This document shows, one piece after another, positions 1 through 43,505 of a stretch of 64,000 bases of DNA. A model generated the notes under the pieces. That model was not told the origin of the DNA and did no database searches. It saw only the letters and a list, made by a program, of their open reading frames with translations. Source of the DNA: Antedon bifida (Eukaryota > Echinodermata > Crinoidea > Comatulida > Antedonidae); the NCBI GenBank assembly GCA_963402885.1, contig OY727096.1, positions 2,728,001 to 2,792,000 of the forward strand, given 5' to 3'. How positions within the stretch are numbered: position 1 is the first letter of the stretch; every line of letters starts with the position of its first letter. The position numbers and the translations under genes are program-made.

Positions 1-502
1 TCATAATTGTAAATTCTTCATCATCATCATCATTCAAGTAGTATGCCGCCCTCATTGAATCATTTATAATTTTAATGTTATCAATATTGATGATGACAAC
101 ATGGAATTATAACAAAATCGTTTACGTTTATCGTGTTTTAGTTATTTTTGTTCGTTTTGTTTTACAATAGTAAAACGATAAATTTGGGTTTGTTTATAAG
201 ACGATTCATCCCTTTTCAAGTTATGCACTGTGTTGGTAACAGTTACATATTTGTCCTATAAATATATATCTTCTTCCAACATTTTACTATGCGCCGGTTC
301 GGCTATTTTACCCCGGGTAAGATTTATGGGAACAGTTATCGCTAACTTTGGTGGGTAGGAACTAGTATGAGTTTCAGACGGAGTTTTGACTTAATATTAG
401 TCAAAATAAAAATATTTTGGCACATATGGCGTTTCATACGTATACTACTTGAGCTTGTAAACTATTTTCAGGAAAAAATCGAAACGTCGACTGGTGGACT
501 AA

Positions 503-1778
503 CCATGGATTAAAGAATAGAAGGATATGCATCGACGGTGACATCAAACGATTTTACAACGCGCTTGCCTATACTAAAGCACTGCTGCCAATCAAACAAA
601 CACGCTCATTGAACTCCGTGTCTCTAACCGCGGCCCTCTGTAAAATGCTGCGAATCAACTGTTACATTTTTTTGAGACCAAAACGTAACCATGTAGAAAT
701 CGTATGCGCAGTCTGAATGTTCTATTGACATGTCTGCGTCGATGATTAATTGACAACAAAAATATATTGCTGAACAATTCTGTTTTAGTTTCATCACAAT
801 CGGACTACGAAAAGTTCACTTTCTTACCACTGGTAATTTTAAGTAGTTGGTAATAATAATAAAATATGCAATTTTTATATTTGAATTATCATTATTTGCC
901 TGCCATCTTCTGTCATTAAAAATTGCGTTAATCTATAGAATATTAAATTATGCATTTGACCATGTATGTTGTTAGCGTGGCCGGTGTTCACACATACAAC
1001 AATCGTGTTTTTAATATATGGAAGCAGTGGTTTCTTCATAAATCTCCTTAATTATCGATGTGATTATATTTAAATTGTAGTGCCTGGTGATTGGCTAGTG
1101 GTTATGTCATCCACATCACATCCAATCACCGGGCCTAATTGAATGAAAACAGCGATCCCTGATCCGAGATTGGCTGGCTATGTACGGTATAGTTGCGATA
1201 CGTTACCTAGCGGTCGTTTTGAAAAGTACACGCAGGGCAAACTTAATCACGAACAAACGAAGTACCTATTATTATTCACACAAGAAGTAAGACAACGGTG
1301 AGTATATAGATCATGATTACACGTTGTATCTACTACACTTAAGATTAGCAGTATCAATGTCGGCAAATTATATGGTTTACTAGTAAGCCTAGAAGGCCTA
1401 GGCCTAGTATTCTTGCTGATTTTGTAATTTTACATGTAGGCTGAGACAACAAATAGTTATTGTCTCAGTGCAACAATATTTTCTATTTTCTAGATAAAAA
1501 ATAAGCAATCACCAGTTGTGTCTGCAAACGATTTGTAGGTAGCAGTAAAGTTTCTATGAAGGACCGGAAACCAAAGAACGCGCGAACGAAGCGTAGCCAA
1601 CAAGGTTAAATGTCGTTGCACAGTGTGCAGTAAACAATATATTAGGCACGCGACCGTTTCGTTGTTACCATGCGGTTAATTAAACTGTAACATTGTGGGC
1701 GGTCCGCGGTCTGTCGGCGAGAGTCAAGGAACCCTTGATCTCACGTCGATGCATATCCTTCTATTCTTTAATCCATGG
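503..1778. mobile_element. TIR-flanked insertion, 1.28 kb, non-autonomous
   Basis: A 35-bp perfect inverted repeat beginning CCATGGATTAAAG lies at 503-537 and 1744-1778. The bases directly outside are ACTAA on both sides (498-502 and 1779-1783), which fits a 5-bp target-site duplication. The flank GTCGACTGGTGGACTAAC recurs without an insert at 34077-34092, which looks like a paralogous empty site. There is no internal transposase frame, so it would be a non-autonomous DNA transposon. The superfamily is not assigned. Confidence 0.6.
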
Positions 1779-2246
1779 ACTAACATAAAAAGACAATAAA
1801 TACAGACTTGGAGCAAGTCTAGGTAGGAACCAACTTACTCGAGAGAGCTTTGAGATAACTCGCGCAATACTCGCGATCCTACCATCGAGGTACTTATTTT
1901 ATACCTCCATTCTTCCAAGTAATTAAAGCACATCTCAGCGTGAACTGACCATGCTCGATTTATTGACAGCGAGCCAATGGATAATCTCTTGTTGAGAACA
2001 ACATGAAGTAAAATCCAATGAATTCAAATCGATGCTACCTGGTCAAAGAAACCAAAATGAAGTTACTTCAATTGTTAACAAAATCGATTTGTAATGAATA
2101 ATTTAATACGAAATATAGGCATAATAGGCAATTAAAAGAATGCTATCGGAAAGTGTAAGGACCCCGCCGCCGGGGATATAGTGAGTAGTTGTTGAAGAAG
2201 TATAGACCTTGTCCACACTGCAGCTTGTCACGTCATCAGTCTTAAG

Positions 2247-2392
2247 TTTGGTTCCCACTGGGATGCGCGCAATATGGCGTAAACGCAACTCACATGTGAA
2301 TCGGAATATTTCGCTTGTGATTGGTAACATTGCTTGTGTTGCGTGTTACTGTGCGTGCCTTCGTGCGTTGCGTCCTAGAGAAACCAACCTAT
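2247..2392. mobile_element. Degenerate copy of the GTTCCCACTAG palindromic MITE
   Basis: The sequence starts GGTTCCCACTGG and ends near GAAACCAACC, with the internal GTGATTGGT and GCGTTGCG words shared with the copies at 22388-22527 and 53060-53206. It is the most diverged of the three. Confidence 0.4.
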
Positions 2393-3350
2393 AAGAATTC
2401 AATACAAAATACACAGTTGACACGCGCGTTCAAAATGCACGACACAATTCAAACGGATATTTTTCGTTCAACGGTTCAAAATAAAATAAAATTATTTATC
2501 GATTTCCGCATTGTATATTTGACAAGTGCCATAGGCGTAACAGCCGTGTGTCCCGAAAGTGTGACCTTTTCACCCTAATAATTTAAAAATCGAATTAATA
2601 ATAATTGTTTACAATACAATATTATAGACCTACAGACATTATCCTTGATTTAGGTTAATGGAAAACTATTTTATTAATAAATATGTTAATTTAATTATCA
2701 GTAGTAATAATAATGCAACAACAAATATGACAATAATTTATATATATATATTGCTTTTTAACAATAACAAACACTTTAAAACTTGGAGAAAGAATTATCT
2801 CAAGGTTTAAAGCTTCGGAGTCGAAGGAGCAATTCTATTGGTCGAATGTTTATCTCACGTGATTCAATGGGCGTTCCCTTTGCGCTCTACGTCACGTCAT
2901 TTATTCTGTTACTGGTTTTGGGACAAAAAATAAGTAAACTTGACAGCCAACTTCAAACCTAAAAAGTACTTTATACTATGGAAATGAGGAAGAACTTGAC
3001 AAATGTATTCGTCTGTAATCTTTGATCAACTATACTGATATTTATTAAGTTTATTTATTCAGTTCATAGGCCTGAACAGAGCTAGATTAGAGGCTAGGTC
3101 TAGGCCTAGGCGGCCTAGCTAGCTAGGCCTACTTCGTCGGGCCGACGACGTTTGTTGTAAACGTGTCGTGTAGGAGGATGCACATAGACATAGGCTAGGC
3201 CTCTTCTATATGTGCCATCAGCTTTCACTATACTGCATAATATTGATCACACTACCCTATGCCTAGTCGAACATATTTAAATATACTGTAGTAAGAAATA
3301 AATAAATATAAAGTGTGTCTTTGGCTGTTTATTTGAGCTTTTGACTGCAA

Positions 3351-3358
3351 ATGAAAAG

Positions 3359-3362
<4 letters not shown>
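3351..3362 (+). promoter_or_regulatory. Three-codon upstream ORF overlapping the kinase start
   Basis: ATG AAA AGA TGA ends inside the next start codon (ATGA overlap), so the 3359 ATG sits in a stop-start arrangement. If the transcript begins upstream, initiation at 3359 would depend on leaky scanning or reinitiation. Confidence 0.45.
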
Positions 3363-35394
<32,032 letters not shown>

Positions 35395-35906
35395 AAATGT
35401 AGTAATACCATCAGTTTGACATTTTAGATAATATAAAACATAAATTTAGGGGAAGAGTAAAATTATATGGAAAAATCATATAATCTTAATCTTCCCTGAT
35501 TAAATGAATAATTATATATGATCATATTTTACATTAATTGATAATTTACTAAATTTTAATTACAAAGTCTGATTTATTATTTAAATAACTGTTAAATGTA
35601 GAAAGTTAATTAAAAGAAAATTTATTTTAAATAATATGCAAATTAAATTAAGTTATATTCCGTCCAAATTAAGACACCACATGTTAGTGCGGATCTTAAT
35701 GCTGTAGTTACAACATTCCACGGGTTTTATAGAATGGTGATGTATGCATTTAAATGACATGTAAATAATGTATATAGATATATATGTACATAATGATTAT
35801 TTCTCTACTAATAATATTTTAGAAGGAAAAAGATTTTAGGAAAGTGTATTTTATAAATTATTTGTTGAGAGAATGTATAGGATATTTAACAAGTGTTTTC
35901 AAACTG

Positions 35907-36115
35907 TAAAGCTCTGCCCAAATATGGTAGTGATATGCCCAAATATGGTAGTGATATGCCCAAATATGGTAGTGATATACCCAAATATGGTAGTGATATA
36001 CCCAAATATGGTAGTGATATACCCAAATATGGTAGTGATATACCCAAATATATGTCCATATATGGGCACATACATTTTTTTGTCACATAACGTTTGATGG
36101 TGTGGACAGAGCTTA
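35907..36115 (+). mobile_element. CArG-MITE copy 13 with expanded 21-bp CArG array
   Basis: Six perfect CCAAATATGG words start at 35918, 35939, 35960, 35981, 36002 and 36023, exactly 21 bp apart. A CCATATATGG follows at 36056. The left arm is cut after AAGCTCTG; the right arm is intact. It lies about 0.5 kb after the kinase stop codon. The 21-bp unit keeps all frames open, so ORFs here are artefacts. Confidence 0.9.
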
Positions 36116-36194
36116 AAGTTTGCAATTAATATACTGTTGTCTCAAACTTACTACCCTTGGCCTTACATGAAGTACATTCAATACAGTAGAATTC

Positions 36195-36226
<32 letters not shown>
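36195..36226. repeat. ATT microsatellite
   Basis: About ten TTA/ATT units in a row. Confidence 0.85.
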
Positions 36227-36228
<2 letters not shown>

Positions 36229-36594
36229 AAACTCAAGAAAGTATAGGCCTATCCCCTGAATAGGAGTCAGCCATCGTGTTTCATAGAATGTGTCTCCTTT
36301 ATAGGGTGTACAAAAGCAGTACATTTTCAGATATTTTGATGATTTCGACAACAATTTTTTCATGTTGTTTTCTGAGAAGCTAATTGGTTCTCGACACTAA
36401 CACAATGATGTACATGTGAAATGGTTTGTTTATTGGTGCATTTGGGATGATCTGTTCCTTGTGATTGGTCAATATTAAGTAGCCTATATCCATGTATTGC
36501 ATCCTAGTAATTTGACCAATCACATGCAACATTTGGCATGATCTGTTCCTTGTGATTGCATGGTCAATACTACATTCATGTAGTGGGAATTAAA

Positions 36595-37230
36595 GTTAAA
36601 GACCCCTTCCCTGCAATTTTGGACGTTTTTTGGAAAATAATACATATATATCACTTTAAAAACATTAAACCATGTCATTCCTTGTCTTAAATGTACGTTT
36701 TATGGAAAATTATGGTAAAAAGTGAGAAACAATGCACTACCTAAGTAGCTCGCGGCGATCGACCTCTCGTGGACGGTCTTAGGCCTAGCCTAGCTAGGCT
36801 TAGTTTTGTAGGCCTAGCTGGTAAACATCGGTAACGTACGAACATCGTACGCTAGCTATATACCTAGCCTGACGTTGTATAGTTGCTGCATTAATTGTCT
36901 TTCTATTTTTGCCAGACTCCGTTGATACAAATTGGGGAAAACCCGGTATTTTCGCTGAAAAGTTAGGAGTCTTCCATTTGTTTTGGCCTCACGATCGATC
37001 GAAAAGTGGGCGAATTACAGGTGAAAAACAAAAATATCAATCCGCGCGCAATGCATTTTGGGATTTATAGCGGGCCACTATAATTATTAGAATCGACTTA
37101 TTTTTCACATTTTTAACCGTTTAAAGACGAAAAAAGTTATCGCAATAGGACCATATAGTATTATTTTTACATTAAATATAGTTTGTGATCTTAAATTAGG
37201 TCTAAAAAACGTAGGGAAGGGGGCTTTAAC
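36595..37230. mobile_element. 636-bp TIR element with GTTAAAG ends
   Basis: The left end GTTAAAGACCCCTTCCCTGC and the right end (inverted) GTTAAAGCCCCCTTCCCTAC match at 18 of 20 bases, with similarity continuing to about 30 bp. The interior is locally GC-rich with CGATCGATCG, CCGCGCGC and TAGGCCTA words. There is no ORF. It is a non-autonomous DNA transposon candidate of unknown superfamily. Confidence 0.65.
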
Positions 37231-37572
37231 ATATATCTGAGCAACAACACACAATGGAACATCTTTGAATTGTTCCTGTTCTGACGTACTACCATTACTT
37301 TACTTATTTGTACTGTTTTAAAAATCAAATATTTAATATTATAGTAATTTATAACGTTTTTATAGCAATATTTATTAAATTGTTATTGGTTTTTTTTAAA
37401 GTTACATTTGTTTATAAAGTACTATAATTCCTTGATAATCCATACCTTGATTTTAATTAAATCTAATTGGTTTTACTTGTTGGCACTTTTTATAAATTGA
37501 TGTAATACATTTTATCTGATGAACTCGTAATAGTGATATGCTGACATAGATATACGATTACCATACAAATTC

Positions 37573-37751
37573 AGGAATAAGCCCAGTTATTAGGAATAAG
37601 CCCAGTTATTTGGAATAAGCCCAGTTATTATGAATAAGCCCAGTTATTAGGAATAAGCCCAGTTACTGGAATAATCCCAGTTATTATGAATAAGCCCAGT
37701 TATTAGGAATAAGCCCAGTTATTAGGAATAAGCCCAGTTATTAGGAATAAG
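37573..37751 (+). repeat. 19-bp minisatellite (GGAATAAGCCCAGTTATTA)
   Basis: About nine to ten units with few changes. A single unit also occurs at about 49268. Confidence 0.85.
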
Positions 37752-38024
37752 CCTGTTTCTACTTGTACAAATTTGGTGGTACAAAGACCGTGATGACATC
37801 ATTCTGTCAACTAAATGTCTCATACGGCACACAGATGTGTGTGGTAGTACAGTAGTTTAAGTCTAAAATAGATTTGATGAGAGAAATTAAACCACTCTCT
37901 TGTGACAGGCTGAATGCGCAATTTGTGAAAATATATAAAAGTATTATCAATTGAAATTATTATTTAATATGAAGGCTTGCTGTGCTACAAACCTATGGGT
38001 GATTAAAATTCAGATGAACAATAT

Positions 38025-38515
38025 AGAATAAATTTCAATTGCATTTTGTTGTTGTAACAAGTATACGATTCATGGGATCAAAGGTAAGTTATCTCACTCC
38101 CCCTGATTCTTTAGTTGTCACTAGATTGAGTCTAACAAACTATTGCAAGTCATCAAGATCTATCAATACATCTAAATAGAATAAATTTCAATTGCATTCT
38201 GTTGTAACAAGTATACTATTCATGGGATCAAATGAAATGTTATCTCACTCCCTCTGATTCTGTAGCTGTCACTAGATACTGTCTAACTGATTATTGCAAG
38301 TCATTTAGACTTTTGCAATTTTGTTGACTCAAAAGGCTATTTCCACCCATCTATACAGAATAAATTTCAATTGCATTCTGTTGTAACAAGTATGATTCAT
38401 GGGATCAAAGGAAATGGATATTATGTATTAACATTGCATACAGCTAGACTCTTTTCTAGCAATAGCCTTGCAATAGTCTGTTAGACTCTATCAAGTGACA
38501 GCTACATATACATTG
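38025..38515. repeat. Triplicated about 160-bp repeat with an inverted fragment
   Basis: GAATAAATTTCAATTGCATT starts three units (about 38028, 38179, 38360). TAGCTGTCACTAGA in the units reappears inverted as AAGTGACAGCTACA near 38500. Confidence 0.75.
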
Positions 38516-38689
38516 TTTAATGTTCCTAAAAAAACCCATATGAAAAAAAAAAAAAAATTGACATAGTTGTTTTATAATGTACTGAATGGTACTGGTCTGT
38601 TTTGTAAACGGCTGTGAAATGTTCTGAATAAATTACAAGTATTACGTTATTAAATACATCCAAGTTATATCTAATTTCCCATTTTTCAA

Positions 38690-39480
38690 AAATTTCCCTG
38701 TACTATAGTACAGTAAATTTTTAGAAAAATTACCAAAATATTTTTTGTATTGCAGTAACATTGCAGAACATATTATTTGATTCTGCGCATGTCATATTAT
38801 TATATATAGTAACCAGGTACGTCAAAAAAAATAAAAGGGTCTAAATTTGGCAAAAAATCTCTGTACTATAGTACAGGGATTTTTTTGAGGAATGACCAAA
38901 ATACTGGATTTTAAAAATTTGTTGAGGTAACATACGCAGAGTATATGTGATTCTGTGCTTTTCACATTATGATACAGTAACCAGGTATGTACAATACAAA
39001 GATGGAAAAATTGCCAACATATTGACATTTAAAAATAAGTTGAGATAACATGCTCTATGCATGTCAATTATGACATACCAGTTATATCAAAAAATAAAAG
39101 GTCAACATTTTGCAATTTCCATGTACTGTACTATAGTACCAGGATTTTTTTGAATTGCCAAAATGTTGATTTTTTAAAATATGCAGAATATATTATTGTT
39201 CTGCACATGTCACAATATGATATAGGAACCAGTTATGTCAAAAAGTGTTGAAATTTGGCAATTTTTCAAAAATTTTCCTGTACTATATATAGTATAGGGA
39301 TTTTTTTGAGAAAAAATACCAAATTTTATTTGTTGAGGTAACTTAGCACACGTTATTTGATTCTGCTTTTATCACATTATTATTCAGCGCATGTTAATTT
39401 TGACATAGTAACCAGTTATGTCAGAAAATGAAACGGTCGACATTTGGCCATTTTTAAAAAATGTCCCTGTACTATACCAG
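38690..39480 (+). repeat. Tandem array of about 165-190 bp units with a 16-bp palindrome
   Basis: The perfect palindrome CTGTACTATAGTACAG occurs at 38698-38713 and 38861-38876. Degraded forms are near 39125, 39280 and 39467. Between them recur GTAACCAGGTATGTCAAAAA, GATTCTGCGCATGTCA and GGGATTTTTTTGAG. Confidence 0.75.
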
Positions 39481-40083
39481 GAATTATTTTTAAAAAGACC
39501 AAAATTTCTATATTTTTTAAATGTTATAAAAACATGTGACTATAGAACACTAGGTAACATGTACAGTACTTGTTAGTATACTGGCAAACATTTTATTCCA
39601 TTGAACGCTTTTAACCTTAAACATTAATACAAATCACAATGTTCTAGTGGAGGTAGCACATTAACCCTTATCATTATTACATTAATGGTTCTTGTTACCG
39701 AAAAAATGCCCATTTTGACAAATACATCTTAGCTTATACTACTACGATACACACACGTTTCGGGATCTTTCGATTTGCGACGAATGATGACCTAACTAGG
39801 TCAGACCAAACTGTGCCGCGGTGGAAAGCGACAGTTCTCACAAAACGAAAGCTCCCCCAATGAATTGCCCACAACAGCTGCAGATGCCAACATTTTGTTT
39901 ATATAATTTTTAACAATATTTTTTTTCCAATCTCATGAAAAATTAAGCATTTATTATTTTAGGCTTATTTACTGCTAGCAAAGCAGACAATAGCTGCAAC
40001 AACAGTGGACGCCAATCAAGAGAATAGGTGGCGCTATACAGTTTGAACGGAACTATTGCAGTAGTACACTATGTCTAGTACAT

Positions 40084-40153
40084 CCATATATGGTGTAGTA
40101 CATCCATATATGGTGTAGTACATCCATATATGGTGTAGTACATCCATATATGG
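40084..40153 (+). repeat. Four tandem CCATATATGG (CArG) boxes, 20-bp period
   Basis: TAGTACATCCATATATGGTG is repeated four times without a mismatch; boxes start at 40084, 40104, 40124 and 40144. No CArG-MITE arms flank it, so this is a separate array. Each box is a perfect CC(A/T)6GG palindrome. Confidence 0.9.
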
Positions 40154-40159
40154 TGTACC

Positions 40160-42965
40160 AGAAATGACCAATAAGAATTCTTCCATGCCACTCAAAATTG
40201 GTTGCAATGTTTAAATCACATTTATTAGGTGGGGTGTGAAGAATCTTTTTGCACTAAACAAAAATTATTATTTACTTCCGATTATTAAATATCTTATTTA
40301 TACACAATACAAATGCCCATCAGATGCACTATATTATACAAAACTAAATTGGTCTTCCATTTTATCGTAAAGCGTACACGGAGTACAATCAACTTACTTA
40401 ATTTCAACAACCCAAAAATGTAAATAAATACTGGCCTTAATAGACGGTAAATAGTTAAACTAAAACCGTGTACACTAAATTTAAAGTGTGTACTTATATG
40501 AATCGAATATAAGCCCACCCTTGATAAAATAATAAGCCCACCACCTAATGTAAAGTATATAAAGGACACCTTATAAACCAATTGAGAAATAAACCCAACA
40601 CCAATAGACTCAAGACTCAAATCCACTTTTTATACAAATCATTTATGTGTGGTCATATTACCCAACTTCACTCTAAAAAAAGGAATCCTTTTTTCGGGTA
40701 AAAATGGCATGAACTTTATGTCATGGTGGCAATAATTTCATTACAAAAACAAAATCACCAAATCAACCATATGTACAAGATAACAATAACTTACAGGATG
40801 AATATTGTATTGCCTGGTTGCTATGGCAATATATCTGATATTTTACCAAGCAACAAATCTAAATAGTTAAGTACACAATTAATTTACCTGTTCAGATGAA
40901 ATGTGCAGAGGGTTAATATTCAAAAATTATTATACTGGCACTGTAGTATTAATATTATAGTAAGTAACTATTAATTTTATATTATATTGGCTATTACTTA
41001 TTTATAACTTCTTTATAAGTTTGGTTTGGTCCCTGGCTTGTAAAATGTAAACAAAATCTCAAAATAAAAACAGGATTCCTAAAAATAAATATCATTTTCT
41101 GATATATCACACACATAATTAAAATATATAAGTTGTCTTGTAGACAAGCTTTGTGGTATTAACCAGAAAAAAGCTTTAAAAAATATATATATAAACTTTT
41201 AAGAATCAAATAAAATGTTAGCCCGTGGTATATAAAGTATTTCTTTTGTAGGTTTAGTAGTAGTACTTAATTATTATTATTAAATTCCCATATTTGGTAA
41301 ACAGACAGAAAAAAATGGACTGAGGAACAGGTAAATACAATGGAACATTAAATACTATCAACAGAATGTTGTTACTGGCCATGATAAGGAATGCATTGTA
41401 ATACTACTACCAGATGCTAATTACATCAGCGTAAGAATTATTATATAATACTACAATTAAAAGATAGAATACAAAATTTGTAAGTAAGTTGTCATAGTAA
41501 TTTTCCCATTTCACAATCTATGCGCGACATACATGCCTACCGCGCATGCATCATTTCCAATAAAGCGTTGCCATGGTTATCAAGGAAGCTTGACGTTGAC
41601 AACACATTGCTGGCATAAGAATTGCAAAAAATGGTATAATTGCAAAAAATTTGTATAATTCCAAAAAAATCTAATCAAAATGGGGTAAAATCATCATTAT
41701 TTCATAAAATAAAATTACTAATAGTTAATGCACTTGATAAACCAAAATATAATATTTCAATACACGAGGTAGGTGTAGATTCCAATATGGTATTGTTACA
41801 ATGCCTCTCTAATAAATTCAATAAACTCTAATAATATTCATTTCCAATCATAACAAAATATTTAAAAACTATTTACCTTCTAATACCTTAACTACGTTTG
41901 GCAAATAGTTTACCATTACAAATATTTTGTTTCGGTTTCAAATTTGTTCAAACATTTAAAATTCTTACTTTCATCAGCTGCAATACAAAACAACAACTAG
42001 CATAATACATTTCCAGTTAGGAAACCATGTCATCATTTATTCTACTGCAGTTACAACTATATTTAGGTAATCATTAACAATGCAGTGACTACCTCATAAA
42101 CGTCTACATTGAAACAAACTTAGTATGAACATATATTACTGCAGTAAAAAATGCACTTACTGCAGTTACTGCAGTAACTATATTTTGTTCAATTTGTTAA
42201 TGCAATAATTTAGCAAGTTTTGGGTGATCATACACAATGTAGTGATTGCCTCATAAACTTCTACATTGAAACAAACCATGAAAATATATTACTGCAGTAA
42301 AAAGTGTAATTACTGCAGTATCTGCAGTAGAATAAGTTTGACATGATCCCTTAAAAAAGCCGTGACCAAGTAAGTTCCCAAGTAAAATAAAAAGTTCCCT
42401 CCCAATTCTCTACGTGCCTGTGTTTGTAACATCGACAATATTTCCCCATTTTAACATTACTTACAAAATAAACTACAAACTGCTAACCAGTACGAAAATA
42501 TATATCTACCTTCTAGGCAGATAAAAATTATAGGAAAAAATGTATACAACAACCTGATAATTACACCTTATACCACATAAAACATAAAGATGACAATTTC
42601 TTTATAGCAATTTTTACATAAACAATAACAATCTATAGTAAATTGGTATATTCCTTAATATCCACAATTATACTTTTAAAAACTAAATAATCAAATTTCT
42701 TTCAACAAAAACTTTTAAAAACAAACTTCGTTTCAATTTTATGTCCATTAATAAAATAAACTTACTACGCGATTTTATAAAATGATTTAATAATACGTAA
42801 TAAATAACGTTTATAAAAAATAATGCCGCAATACATAACAATGTTCAATGCAGGATAATGCCGTTACTTAATGCCTTCAGTTTGAAAATATGGTTTATTG
42901 CAAATAAATTTTGTTTGACAATGTAGTCAATAGATGAGAAGTTGAGATGTGAACCTTGTATTTCT
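40160..42965. other. Non-coding AT-rich stretch
   Basis: No convincing gene. It includes repeated TATAAGCCCACC words (40500-40545) and the ACTGCAGT repeat. A minus-strand TTTATT (AATAAA) at 42894-42899 could be the poly(A) signal of the THAP-zinc finger gene, about 0.6 kb after its stop. Confidence 0.5.
42066..42330 (+). repeat. Duplicated about 160-bp unit rich in ACTGCAGT palindromes
   Basis: The units share CCTCATAAACKTCTACATTG AAACAAAC and TATATTACTGCAGTAAAAA. ACTGCAGT or CTGCAGTA occurs repeatedly. Confidence 0.7.
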
Positions 42966-42969
42966 TTGA

Positions 42970-43262
42970 GCCGTATTCACACGTAAAATAATGAAATTGT
43001 TACATTGGTAGACACAATGTTTCCATGTTACATCGATGTAAAATCTCGGAAAAAGTCGGCAAACTTTACAGGCTTCCGAGAGAAATATCACATCGATGTA
43101 GCATCAATGAAGCAAAGCATACTGTATACGTATCTGCGTATAAGCAGCTATCTTTTTACGCAGTGAATGTGTGTGAAAGCGATTTAACTCGGTAAGGTAT
43201 TATCTTGGGAGATATACCTAAAACAATTTGTTACATTTGTGTTGTACGTGTGAATCGGGTAT
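42970..43262. mobile_element. MITE with TTCACACGTA ends in the zinc-finger gene 3' region
   Basis: Left GCCGTATTCACACGTAAAAT and right TTGTACGTGTGAATCGGGTA are inverted repeats. The interior carries palindromic TTACATCGATGTAA and CACATCGATGTAG words. It may be part of the 3' UTR of the neighbouring gene. Confidence 0.55.
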
Positions 43263-43505
43263 AAGCAGGAGACCAATAGCGATTCAACCTAATGCCTTTG
43301 AATTCTTTACATTCTAACTACAAAATATGACAGATATAGACTATGCACAAAAATATGGGAGTTGTAATAAAACAAAATAAAATTCTAATGCCCTTCTTAC
43401 TACATTTTTGGAATGTAAACAATAAAAAACAAAAAAATTAAAAAATTTACTGACCACTGTGAGCTTGTTTTGTAATTGATGATGAAAAGCAAATTTGTTA
43501 GTTGT

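Larger units (their letters stand above)
1..3350. other. Non-coding region upstream of the kinase gene
   Basis: No open frame here has coding character. The stretch holds a 35-bp inverted-repeat pair (503-537 and 1744-1778), a CCAAT-containing palindromic repeat near 2247-2392, a small hairpin at 1441-1468 (CTGAGACAA/TTGTCTCAG) and TAGGCCTA-rich words around 1385-1405 and 3085-3130. A good splice donor (GGTGAGT) at about 1298 could end an untranslated first exon, but nothing proves that it is used. Confidence 0.6.

Noticed and set aside
35873..36125. ORFs with PNMVVI or PKYGSDM repeats on both strands
   Set aside because: They arise from the 21-bp CArG-MITE repeat, whose period is a multiple of three. 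Similar words appear in ORFs at every MITE copy.
40294..40626. 110-aa minus-strand hydrophobic ORF
   Set aside because: Composition follows AT-rich sequence and repeated TATAAGCCCACC words. No family motif or splice-consistent neighbours.
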